A stretch of 64,000 nt of DNA, taken from assembly GCA_002382805.1 (NCBI GenBank), contig DGAD01000032.1, forward strand, positions 65,354 through 129,353, in the 5' to 3' direction. Below, piece by piece: positions 34,560 to 43,000 of this stretch. How positions within the stretch are numbered: position 1 is the stretch's first letter; each line of letters begins with the position of its first letter. A program made the position numbers and the translations under genes. Below the pieces are notes generated by a model. It was not told the origin of the DNA. It saw nothing but the letters and a program-made list of their open reading frames with translations, and did not search any database. This DNA comes from Clostridiales bacterium UBA4039. GTDB taxonomy: Bacteria; Bacillota; Clostridia; Lachnospirales; Vallitaleaceae.

Positions 34560-34588
34560 TTGATTTATAATTAAGAGATTGATATAAT
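34560..34588 (+). promoter_or_regulatory. Promoter of the histidine phosphatase gene
   Basis: TTGATT 34560-34565, 17-base spacer, TATAAT 34583-34588. Confidence 0.7.
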
Positions 34589-34620
34589 TAGAAAAACATG
34601 AGAAAGGCAATAGGTGAAGA

Positions 34621-35265
34621 ATGAAAACGATATGGTTGACACGCCACGGAGAGACAGAGTGGAATACAATTCGAAAAATGCAGGGGCAATTGAATTCTGC
34701 ATTGACTGATAACGGGATACAACAAGCAAAAAACTTATCTAAATGGATAGAAAATGAACGCATTGATATAATCTATACCTCCCCGTTGAAACGGGCGTAC
34801 GATACGGCAACAATTCTTAAAGGGCATCGTGATATACCCATCGTTGCTCATGAAGACTTAATGGAAATTAATCTTGGACAGTGGCAAGGCCAGTGTATTT
34901 CTGATGTCAAAGCCCAAGAGCCTGAAAAACATCAGGCCTTTTGGTTTACACCTGATAAATATCAAGCAACAAGTGGTGAAGATTTTTATGATGTTCGCAA
35001 GCGTGTTCAGCGCTTTTGTCAGGAAGTTTTGGATACGGAAAATAATAAAAACATATTAATTGTTGCACATGCAATTGTCTTAAAAAGTTTTATAGCATAT
35101 ACAAAAAATCTACCTGTGTCTAAGCTGTGGACGGGAGAGCGTTTAAAGCCTACGTCTATAAGTAAGAGTACATATATGGAGCGCAAGTTTTCCTATGCAT
35201 ACATCGGAAAAACAGAGCATTATGACCAAGAGAGTGGTCAGGGTGGATGGTTTATCGATCAATAA
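34621..35265 (+). CDS. Histidine phosphatase superfamily protein
   Basis: Cytoplasmic phosphatase of 214 residues of the phosphoglycerate mutase-like superfamily. The phospho-acceptor is H9 (LTRHGETEW), with YTSPLKRAYDTA and the later VAHAIVLKSF supplying the second histidine. Members include GpmB and CobC/alpha-ribazole phosphatase. The substrate cannot be set from sequence; no cobalamin genes are near. AGAAAGGCAATAGGTGAAG precedes the start. A strong terminator follows. Confidence 0.88.
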   Translation: MKTIWLTRHGETEWNTIRKMQGQLNSALTDNGIQQAKNLSKWIENERIDIIYTSPLKRAYDTATILKGHRDIPIVAHEDLMEINLGQWQGQCISDVKAQEPEKHQAFWFTPDKYQATSGEDFYDVRKRVQRFCQEVLDTENNKNILIVAHAIVLKSFIAYTKNLPVSKLWTGERLKPTSISKSTYMERKFSYAYIGKTEHYDQESGQGGWFIDQ

Positions 35266-35280
35266 GGAGAAGAATTAAAG

Positions 35281-35318
35281 AAGGGTCATGCTTGGATATT
35301 TCCAAGCATGACCCTTTT
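35281..35318. terminator. Bidirectional terminator
   Basis: AAGGGTCATGCTTGG / CCAAGCATGACCCTT with a six-base loop and T-run, between the histidine phosphatase and the convergent GGGtGRT gene. Confidence 0.92.
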
Positions 35319-35349
35319 GTATATTAATCAATATGTCTATATACGATGA

Positions 35350-36345
35350 TTATGCATTTTGCTCGATAGCAACAGCAACAGCAACAGATGCACCAACCAT
35401 TGGGTTGTTACCCATTCCGATAAGTCCCATCATCTCAACGTGAGCAGGTACAGAAGAAGACCCGGCAAATTGAGCGTCAGAGTGCATACGACCCATTGTG
35501 TCTGTCATTCCGTATGATGCAGGACCAGCACCCATGTTATCAGGGTGAAGTGTACGGCCAGTACCACCACCAGATGCAACGGAGAAGTATTTTTTACCTT
35601 GCTCGATACATTCTTTTTTATATGTTCCTGCAACAGGGTGTTGGAAACGCGTAGGGTTTGTGGAGTTACCAGTGATGGATACGCCAACATTTTCATGGTG
35701 CATAATCGCAACACCTTCACGAACATCATCAGCACCATAACAACGAACGGCACCACGGTCGCCTGTTGAGTATGCTTTTTCGTTAACAACTTTTAATTCA
35801 CCTGTATAATAATCAAATGCAGTTTCAACATGTGTAAAACCATTAATACGTGAAATGATTTGTGCTGCATCTTTTCCAAGACCGTTTAGAATAACTTGAA
35901 GTGGTTGTTTACGTACTTTGTTTGCAGATTTTGCAATACCAATTGCACCTTCAGCAGCAGCAAAGGACTCATGACCAGCAAGGAAAGCAAAGCATGTTGT
36001 CTCTTCACGAAGTAACATAGCAGCAAGATTACCATGACCAATACCAACAAGACGTTGATCGGCAACGGAACCAGGAATACAAAAAGCTTGAAGACCTTCA
36101 CCAAGAGCTTCAGCAGCTTCAGCAGCAACAGTTAATCCTTTTTTAATCGCGATAGCTGCACCAAGTGTATAAGCCCATAATGCGTTTTCAAAACAGATAG
36201 GTTGAATCTCTTTAACGATTTGATGTACGTCAATTCCTTTATCTAAACAAAGTTGTTTAGCAGCCTCAAGGCTTTCGATATCATATTTTTCTAATACTGG
36301 CGTTATTTGATCTATTCTTCTAGCGTAACTTTCAAATAATGGCAT
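35350..36345 (-). CDS. GGGtGRT protein
   Basis: A 331-residue protein of the family named after its motif, here GGGTGRTLHPDNMGAG near residue 275. It is rich in glycine and alanine and ends with GMGNNPMVGASVAVAVAI. The family is spread among anaerobes and is almost always beside an IscU/NifU-like scaffold gene, as here, where that gene starts upstream and ends 20 bases before this start. Its biochemical role is not established; a part in iron-sulfur cluster handling is inferred from the neighbour. AAGGAGG precedes ATG 36345 on the minus strand. Confidence 0.9.
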   Translation of the reverse strand: MPLFESYARRIDQITPVLEKYDIESLEAAKQLCLDKGIDVHQIVKEIQPICFENALWAYTLGAAIAIKKGLTVAAEAAEALGEGLQAFCIPGSVADQRLVGIGHGNLAAMLLREETTCFAFLAGHESFAAAEGAIGIAKSANKVRKQPLQVILNGLGKDAAQIISRINGFTHVETAFDYYTGELKVVNEKAYSTGDRGAVRCYGADDVREGVAIMHHENVGVSITGNSTNPTRFQHPVAGTYKKECIEQGKKYFSVASGGGTGRTLHPDNMGAGPASYGMTDTMGRMHSDAQFAGSSSVPAHVEMMGLIGMGNNPMVGASVAVAVAIEQNA

Positions 36346-36365
36346 TCTTCTTGTCCTCCTTAATA

Positions 36366-37058
36366 TTATTCGTGTCTTGGATCGATGTATTTAACAGCAT
36401 CATCGAATCGACCGTATTGACTTGTAGCTTCTTCCATAGCTTCATTAGCGCTTTTGCCTTTAGCTATAAATTCCATCATTTTTCCAAGATGAACAAATTT
36501 GTAACCGATAACTTCATCGTTTTCATCTAGTCCCATTTTTGTAACATAACCTTCAGCCATTTCAAGATAGCGAGGGCCTTTTGCTTGTGTACCATACATT
36601 GTACCAACTTGTGAACGAAGACCTTTTCCTAAGTCTTCAAGACCAGCTCCGATAGGGAGTCCGCCTTCAGAGAAAGCCGTTTGTGTACGACCATATACGA
36701 TTTGTAAGAAAAGTTCACGCATTGCAACGTTAATTGCATCACACACAAGGTCTGTATTTAGAGCTTCGAGAATTGTCTTTCCTGGTAAAATCTCACTAGC
36801 CATAGCAGCAGAGTGGGTCATTCCTGAACATCCGATGGTTTCGATGAGTGCCTCTTCAATAATACCGTCTTTAACATTTAATGTTAACTTACATGCTCCC
36901 TGTTGAGGTGCACACCAACCAACACCATGTGTTAAACCTGAAATGTCTTTAACATCATAGGCTTTAACCCATTTTCCCTCAACAGGAATTGGTGCTGGGC
37001 CATTTTTTGGACCTTTTGCAACTGGACACATATTTTCTACTTCATGTGAATAAATCAT
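36366..37058 (-). CDS. IscU/NifU-like iron-sulfur scaffold protein
   Basis: A 230-residue protein with an IscU-like domain (about 35-160). Cysteines that match scaffold ligand positions are in VGWCAPQQGACKL (about residue 48), ETIGCSGMTHSA (about 77) and DLVCDAINVA (about 105). The C-terminal tail (about 165-230) is an extension not found in classical IscU. First gene of a two-gene operon with the GGGtGRT gene. It is distinct from SufU at 14653 and is probably a second scaffold. AAGGAGAACC precedes ATG 37058 on the minus strand. Confidence 0.88.
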   Translation of the reverse strand: MIYSHEVENMCPVAKGPKNGPAPIPVEGKWVKAYDVKDISGLTHGVGWCAPQQGACKLTLNVKDGIIEEALIETIGCSGMTHSAAMASEILPGKTILEALNTDLVCDAINVAMRELFLQIVYGRTQTAFSEGGLPIGAGLEDLGKGLRSQVGTMYGTQAKGPRYLEMAEGYVTKMGLDENDEVIGYKFVHLGKMMEFIAKGKSANEAMEEATSQYGRFDDAVKYIDPRHE

Positions 37059-37104
37059 TTTGATGGTTCTCCTTCCTTCTAATGAACGCTTATATTTTAT
37101 TCAA

Positions 37105-37123
37105 CACCGATAATTCATCGGTG
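37105..37123. repeat. Palindrome in the leader of the scaffold-GGGtGRT operon
   Basis: CACCGAT-AATTC-ATCGGTG, a perfect seven-base dyad about 47 bases upstream of ATG 37058 on the minus strand. It could be an operator or an RNA hairpin in the 5' leader. The rest of the 235-base gap holds the opposing promoter at 37231-37261. Confidence 0.6.
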
Positions 37124-37230
37124 AAAAAACCGCTATAACCTGTATAAATAGACTTTGTAACGCATACTGCTCTATTTTAGCAAAAATTTAACAATTTGAC
37201 TAGGCTTTTTTCGGATTATATGAGAAAATC

Positions 37231-37261
37231 TTGACTTATAGTGCACTTTAAAGGGTATAAT
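37231..37261 (+). promoter_or_regulatory. Promoter of the ferredoxin-tailed aldo/keto reductase
   Basis: TTGACT 37231-37236 and TATAAT 37256-37261 with a rather long 19-base spacer. Confidence 0.55.
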
Positions 37262-37293
37262 GTCTATAATAAACATATTCATAGGAGGTTATT

Positions 37294-38454
37294 ATGTTAT
37301 ACAGGCAGTTTGGTAAAACGGGAGAAAAGGTTTCGATTCTGGGTTTTGGTTGTATGCGCTTTCCGATAATTGATCAAGACACAACAAAAATTGATGAAGA
37401 AAAGGCAATTGAAATGATGCATTTTGCTATTGACCGAGGATTAAACTACGTAGATACTGCTTATCCCTATCATGGTCTTGGAGGCAAAGAAGGGGGAATG
37501 AGCGAACCTTTAGTGGCAAAAGCTTTAAAAAATGGATATCGTGAAAAAGTGTATTTGGCAACCAAACTTCCGAGTTGGCTTGTTGAGACCCGTCAAGACA
37601 TGGATATGTATCTTAATCGTCAGCTTGAACGTTTAGAAACCTCATACATCGATTTTTATTTGGTGCATGCATTAGATGAAGCGAGATGGAAAAAAATGCT
37701 TGAACTGGGCATTATAGACTTTTTAGAGAGTGCATTAAAGGATGGACGCATTCGTTACGCTGGATTTTCTTTTCATGATAAGCTCGAGACATTTAAACAA
37801 ATTGTGGATGACTATGATTGGTCTTTTTGCCAGATTCAATATAATTATATTGATGAAGAGTATCAGGCAGGTAAAGAAGGCCTAGACTATGCGGTGGCGA
37901 AAAACTTAGGTATTGTTATTATGGAACCACTTCGTGGAGGTAATCTAGTACGTAGCATTCCAGAGGCGGTTCAAGAGGTTTTTGATGAAGCCAAGGAGAA
38001 GAAGACGCCTGCGAAATGGGCGTTAAAGTGGATTTGGGAACAGCCTGAAACGCATGTGGTACTTAGTGGGATGTCTACGTTAGACCAAGTCAAGGAGAAT
38101 ATGGACATAGCAAGTACTAGCTATCCTCATGCATTTACAGACCAGGAAAAATCCATCATGAATCGAGCGAAAAAAATCTTTAGAGATCGAATTCAAGTGG
38201 ATTGTACAGGGTGCGAATACTGTATGCCTTGCCCATATGGTGTAAATATACCCAGAAACTTTGGGCTATACAATGAATATAATCTCTTTGATTCCAAAGC
38301 TATAAAAGACAATCAAAAAGAGCAATATCAACATTTAGACGATGAACAAAAGGCATCTGCATGTGTTGCCTGTGGTACGTGTATTTCAAAATGTCCGCAA
38401 AATATTGCAATTCCAGATAAATTGTCTGATGTTGCAAAGACGTTGAAGGCATAA
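37294..38454 (+). CDS. Aldo/keto reductase with C-terminal 4Fe-4S ferredoxin domain
   Basis: A 386-residue oxidoreductase. The aldo/keto reductase barrel (about 1-290) shows LGFGCMRFP, the tetrad residues D and Y in NYVDTAYPYHG, K in LATKLPSW and H in FYLVHALDE. The C-terminal part (about 305-380) has two cysteine groups, CTGCEYCMPCPYG and CVACGTCISKCPQ, typical of a two-cluster ferredoxin. Such ferredoxin-tailed forms are common in Clostridia and may couple NAD(P)H to ferredoxin; substrate unknown. TAGGAGG precedes ATG 37294. A strong terminator follows. Confidence 0.92.
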   Translation: MLYRQFGKTGEKVSILGFGCMRFPIIDQDTTKIDEEKAIEMMHFAIDRGLNYVDTAYPYHGLGGKEGGMSEPLVAKALKNGYREKVYLATKLPSWLVETRQDMDMYLNRQLERLETSYIDFYLVHALDEARWKKMLELGIIDFLESALKDGRIRYAGFSFHDKLETFKQIVDDYDWSFCQIQYNYIDEEYQAGKEGLDYAVAKNLGIVIMEPLRGGNLVRSIPEAVQEVFDEAKEKKTPAKWALKWIWEQPETHVVLSGMSTLDQVKENMDIASTSYPHAFTDQEKSIMNRAKKIFRDRIQVDCTGCEYCMPCPYGVNIPRNFGLYNEYNLFDSKAIKDNQKEQYQHLDDEQKASACVACGTCISKCPQNIAIPDKLSDVAKTLKA

Positions 38455-38477
38455 GGGCGCGTCATTATATTAATCAT

Positions 38478-38519
38478 AAAAAGAGTTTTCTACATATAAG
38501 CGTAGAAAACTCTTTTTTT
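38478..38519. terminator. Bidirectional terminator
   Basis: AAAAAGAGTTTTCTAC / GTAGAAAACTCTTTTT with an eight-base loop, between the reductase and convergent gltD. Confidence 0.9.
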
Positions 38520-38533
38520 AGAATAGAGCGGTT

Positions 38534-40003
38534 TTATAAAGGGCTGCGTAAAAAAGTTTCGCCCATCAGATACTGGTCAACCTCTTTTGCAAGTTTACGC
38601 CCTTCAGAGATAGCGTGAACGACGAGTGATTGACCTCGGCGCATGTCGCCGGCAGCAAAGACATTTTCAACAGAAGTTTGAAACTGACTATCGGTAGCGA
38701 CGTTTCCTCTTGGATCATATTCGACACCAAGATCATCTAAGAGACCTGTATGTTCAGGGTGTAAAAAGCCCATGGCAAAAAGGATAAGATCGGCTTTAAT
38801 CAAAAATTCAGAGTCGGGAACTTCTTCCATAGTAGGTCGGGAACCATCCTCAGGGGTTATCCAATTTAACTTAACACAACGCAGTGCAGTGACATTGCCG
38901 TTATCATCACTGACAAATTCTTTCGTTGCAATAGAGAACATACGTATGTCATGTCCAAGATTTGCCATAGCCTCTTTGTGGGATGTGCTTGTCTTATATA
39001 AACGTGGAAATACGGGCCAAGGTTGAGAATTATCTCGCTCTTTTGGAGGCATGGGGAGAAGTTCGAGTTGAGTGACTTCGCTAGCTCCTTGGCGAAGAGA
39101 CGTTCCAATACAGTCTGATCCGGTGTCGCCGCCACCGATGACCACAACTTTCTTGCCTTTGGCACTAATGTCCATATCTGGATGAACAGTTAATCCGGAA
39201 ACACGACGATTAGCTTGAGGTAAGAAGTCCATGGCAAAATGGATTCCTTTTAATTGTCGTCCGGAAATAGTTAAATCTCTGGGTTCGGTTGAACCACCGG
39301 TTAAGCAGATAACGTCAAAGGAGTTTTTTAATTCATCCGCAGAAATATCTTTGCCGACATGAGTGTTCGTCCGAATAAGGACGCCTTCTGCTTTCATTTG
39401 TTCAGCGCGACGTTCGATGTAAGTTTTTGGAAGTTTATAATCTGGCACACCAAAACGCATGGCACCGCCAATGGCTTCGTTACGTTCGAATAAAGTGACT
39501 TGATGACCTACACGAGCAAGTTGTTGGGCGGCGGCCATACCGCTTGGACCGGAGCCTACAATGGCGATTTTTTTTCCTGTACGGATTGCAGGAGGTTGAG
39601 GCTTGATCCATCCTTCTTCCCAACCGCGTTCGACAATGGCTAGCTCAATGTCTTCTATTGAGACAGGGTCATCAATAATTCCCAAAACACAAGCGCTTTC
39701 ACATGGCGCAGGACATATCTTTCCGGTGAATTCCGGAAAGTTGTTCGTTGTATGTAAAACCTGGAGTGCTTTTTTCCATTGGTCATTGTAGACGAGGTCG
39801 TTAAAGTCGGGGATGATATTGCCTAACGGACATCCTGAACTACAAAATGGAATACCACAGTCCATACATCGGGCAGCTTGAGTCTTTATTTCCTCGCGTT
39901 CTTGGGGAATATAGATGTCGCTCCAGTGGGCGATGCGTTCATTTTCATCCTTATAGGATCCGTTTTGTCGCTTATATTCTTTAAATCCGGTTAATTTTCC
40001 CAT
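38534..40003 (-). CDS. gltD: Glutamate synthase small subunit
   Basis: Beta subunit of NAD(P)H-dependent glutamate synthase, 489 residues. It passes electrons from NAD(P)H through FAD and Fe-S clusters to the large subunit. The N-terminal cysteine clusters are CMDCGIPFC, SGCPLGN and CPAPCESACVLG; the FAD site is IVGSGPSGMAAAQQLARVG and the NAD(P) site is VVIGGGDTGSDCIG. Eleven bases downstream of gltB; AGGAGG lies in the gap. Convergent with the ferredoxin-tailed reductase. Confidence 0.96.
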   Translation of the reverse strand: MGKLTGFKEYKRQNGSYKDENERIAHWSDIYIPQEREEIKTQAARCMDCGIPFCSSGCPLGNIIPDFNDLVYNDQWKKALQVLHTTNNFPEFTGKICPAPCESACVLGIIDDPVSIEDIELAIVERGWEEGWIKPQPPAIRTGKKIAIVGSGPSGMAAAQQLARVGHQVTLFERNEAIGGAMRFGVPDYKLPKTYIERRAEQMKAEGVLIRTNTHVGKDISADELKNSFDVICLTGGSTEPRDLTISGRQLKGIHFAMDFLPQANRRVSGLTVHPDMDISAKGKKVVVIGGGDTGSDCIGTSLRQGASEVTQLELLPMPPKERDNSQPWPVFPRLYKTSTSHKEAMANLGHDIRMFSIATKEFVSDDNGNVTALRCVKLNWITPEDGSRPTMEEVPDSEFLIKADLILFAMGFLHPEHTGLLDDLGVEYDPRGNVATDSQFQTSVENVFAAGDMRRGQSLVVHAISEGRKLAKEVDQYLMGETFLRSPL

Positions 40004-40014
40004 TGTGCCACCTC

Positions 40015-43000
40015 CTAAACGCTAGCAGCTTTAGCTGCATTTTCTTTGAGTATCTTTTTGTATGCTGGTGAGATCACTTTAACAAACTTTGGAAGATAGT
40101 TTTCAAAGTGGTCAAGAATTTCTTTGGCTTTTTGACTACCGGTATAAGTATGGTGATTTTCAATTAATGTTCTTAACATATCAATATCTTCAAAATGAAT
40201 TACTTTTTCTGTGACGACAATCTGCTGATTACAGTGCTTGTCAGTAAAATCGCCGATTTCATCTAAGACATAAGCCATGCCGCCGCTCATACCTGCACCA
40301 AAGTTACGTCCGGTTTTGCCGAGGATAACAGCAATGCCTCCGGTCATATATTCACATCCGTGATCGCCCACACCTTCGACTACTGCTGTTGCACCAGAGT
40401 TTCTTACAGCAAAACGTTCCCCGGCGATGCCGTTAATATAGACTTCACCAGCAGTTGCGCCATATAGAAGTGTGTTACCGACGATAATATTATCATGCGC
40501 GCTAAAACGTGCATTTTTCGGAGGATAGACAATCAGTTTGGCTCCGGATAAGCCTTTGCCCATGTAGTCATTACAGTCACCCTCAAGCTCGAATGTCATT
40601 CCAAAAGTTGCAAAGCAACCAAAGGACTGACCTGCTGAACCTTCAAATTTATAATGGATGGTGTCTTCTGGCAAGAATTTTCCTTGAGTACTTTTGGTAA
40701 TTTCCCCAGCAAGCATGGCGCCGACACTACGGTTTATATTGCGTATGGAATACGTGTTTTGAATTTTTAGACCATTTTCTAGAGCTCCCTTTGCATCGGC
40801 AATGAGTGTTCGGTCTAAAATAGCGTCAAGACCATGGTTTTGCTTTGTAATACAGTGTCTTGCAATACGACGAGGTAGTTCTGGATTATATAGTATTTGG
40901 TTAAAATCAATTTTTGATGATTTCCAATTCAATACATCATAATTGGGTTCCAAAAGGTCAACACGACCAACCATTTCATCGATGGTTCGAAAGCCAAGTT
41001 CTGCCATATACTCTCGAAGCTCTTGCGCGATAAATGTGAAGAAGTTAATCACATGTTCAGGTTTTCCGGTAAAGTTCTTGCGAAGTTCAGGGTCTTGTGT
41101 AGCGACACCTACGGGGCAGGTGTTGTTTTGACATTTTCGCATCATGATACATCCGCTAACAACCAAAGCAGCTGTGGCAAATCCAAACTCTTCAGCCCCT
41201 AGAAGCGTGGCAATTGCAACATCGCGACCGGTTTTTAGTTGACCATCAGTTTGAACAACAATACGCCCTCTTAAATCATTCATCAGTAGCGTCTGTTGTG
41301 TCTCTGCCAGACCAAGTTCCCATGGAAGTCCTGCGTATTTGATGGAGCTAATGGGCGCAGCACCGGTACCGCCGTCATGCCCTGAGATTAAAACAACATC
41401 AGCATGGGCTTTTGAGACTCCGGTTGCAACGGTACCGACACCGACTTCCGATACAAGTTTAACATTGATACGTGCATCTGGATTGATATTCTTAAGGTCA
41501 AAAATGAGTTGAGCCAAATCTTCAATCGAATAAATATCATGATGTGGTGGTGGAGAAATTAAGTCAATGCCTGGTGTAGAGTTACGTACTTTGGCAATAG
41601 CTTCAGTTACTTTATGTCCGGGCAAGTGACCGCCTTCGCCGGGTTTTGCTCCTTGGGCCATTTTAATTTGGAGTTCACTGCAATTGACCAAGTATTCGGC
41701 ATTAACGCCGAAACGTGCAGAAGCGACTTGCTTTATTGAACTACGCGTTTGAGCATTGTAAAGTCGATCGCTGGACTCGCCGCCTTCTCCTGAATTTGAT
41801 TTCCCCCCGATTTGATTCATTGCTCGTGCAAGGTTTTCGTGCGCTTCTTTACTAAGAGAGCCAAAAGACATTGCACCTGTGGAAAAACGTTTGAGTATGT
41901 TTTCAAGAGGTTCAACCTCATCGATAGAGATAGGGGTTGAGGGCTTGAATTTCAACAATCCGCGAATAGTGTTTAATCGAGTGGCTTGTTGATTGACATA
42001 GGATGAATATTCTTTGAATAGGCCATAGTCGTTGGTTCGACAAGAGTGCTGAAGCTTGTGAATAGTTTCGGGATTAAACAGATGATTTTCCCCGCCCCGT
42101 CGCCACTGTATGTTACCGCCTTCAAGTAAGTTTGGATAAGGGTTTCGAAGGGGATTAAATGTATAGTGGTGACGTTTTGCCACTTCCTGAGCAATAATAT
42201 CGAGATTAATCCCTTCGATTCGAGAGACTGTTCCCGGAAAATATGTGTTAACGGTATCGCTATCAATACCGACGGCTTCAAAAATTTGTGCACCATGATA
42301 GGACTGTAAAGTTCCAATACCCATCTTTGAATATATTTTCAATAAACCGTTACTTAGTGCATTGATGTAATTTTCCTGTGCATGCTCAACGCTGATAATA
42401 TCATCGTTCATGTATAATCGGGACTCGACAAGGTGGTCGATGCTATCAAGGGCAACGTATGGGTTGATGGCATCAACACCGTATCCAATGAGTAATGCCA
42501 TATGCATAACGTCTCTTGCGTCACCGGTTTCGGCGATAATATCCACCTTGGTTCGTAATTTTTTGCGAATAAGATGATGGTGAACGCTTGCTGCAGCAAG
42601 TAAACTTGGGATAGGAGCGTCATATTTTTCCGTGCCTCGGTCAGAGAGGATAATAATGTTATATCCTTCATCAATGGCATTAACGACGTGTTGATTAAGT
42701 TTGTCTAGAGCGGACTTTAATCCGGGTCCTGCTTCGGTTACTGAGAATAATGTAGGAAGCTTGATGGAACGAAAATCTTTATGCTCAATGTGTACGAGTT
42801 TTTCGAAGTTGCCGTTATTGAGTATGGGTTGATTAAGCTCGATGAAGTTAATATCTTCATTTGCATTTAATTGGCCTAAAAGATTGCCGCGATCTCCAAG
42901 AAGTTGGATATTGGACATGACAAGTTTTTCGCGAATAGGGTCAATAGGCGGATTCGTGACTTGAGCAAATAATTGTTTGAAATAATTGTATAGTAGCTGT

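Noticed and set aside
41973..42680. Open frames overlapping gltB in another frame of the minus strand
   Set aside because: They lie fully inside the well-conserved gltB frame and resemble no protein.
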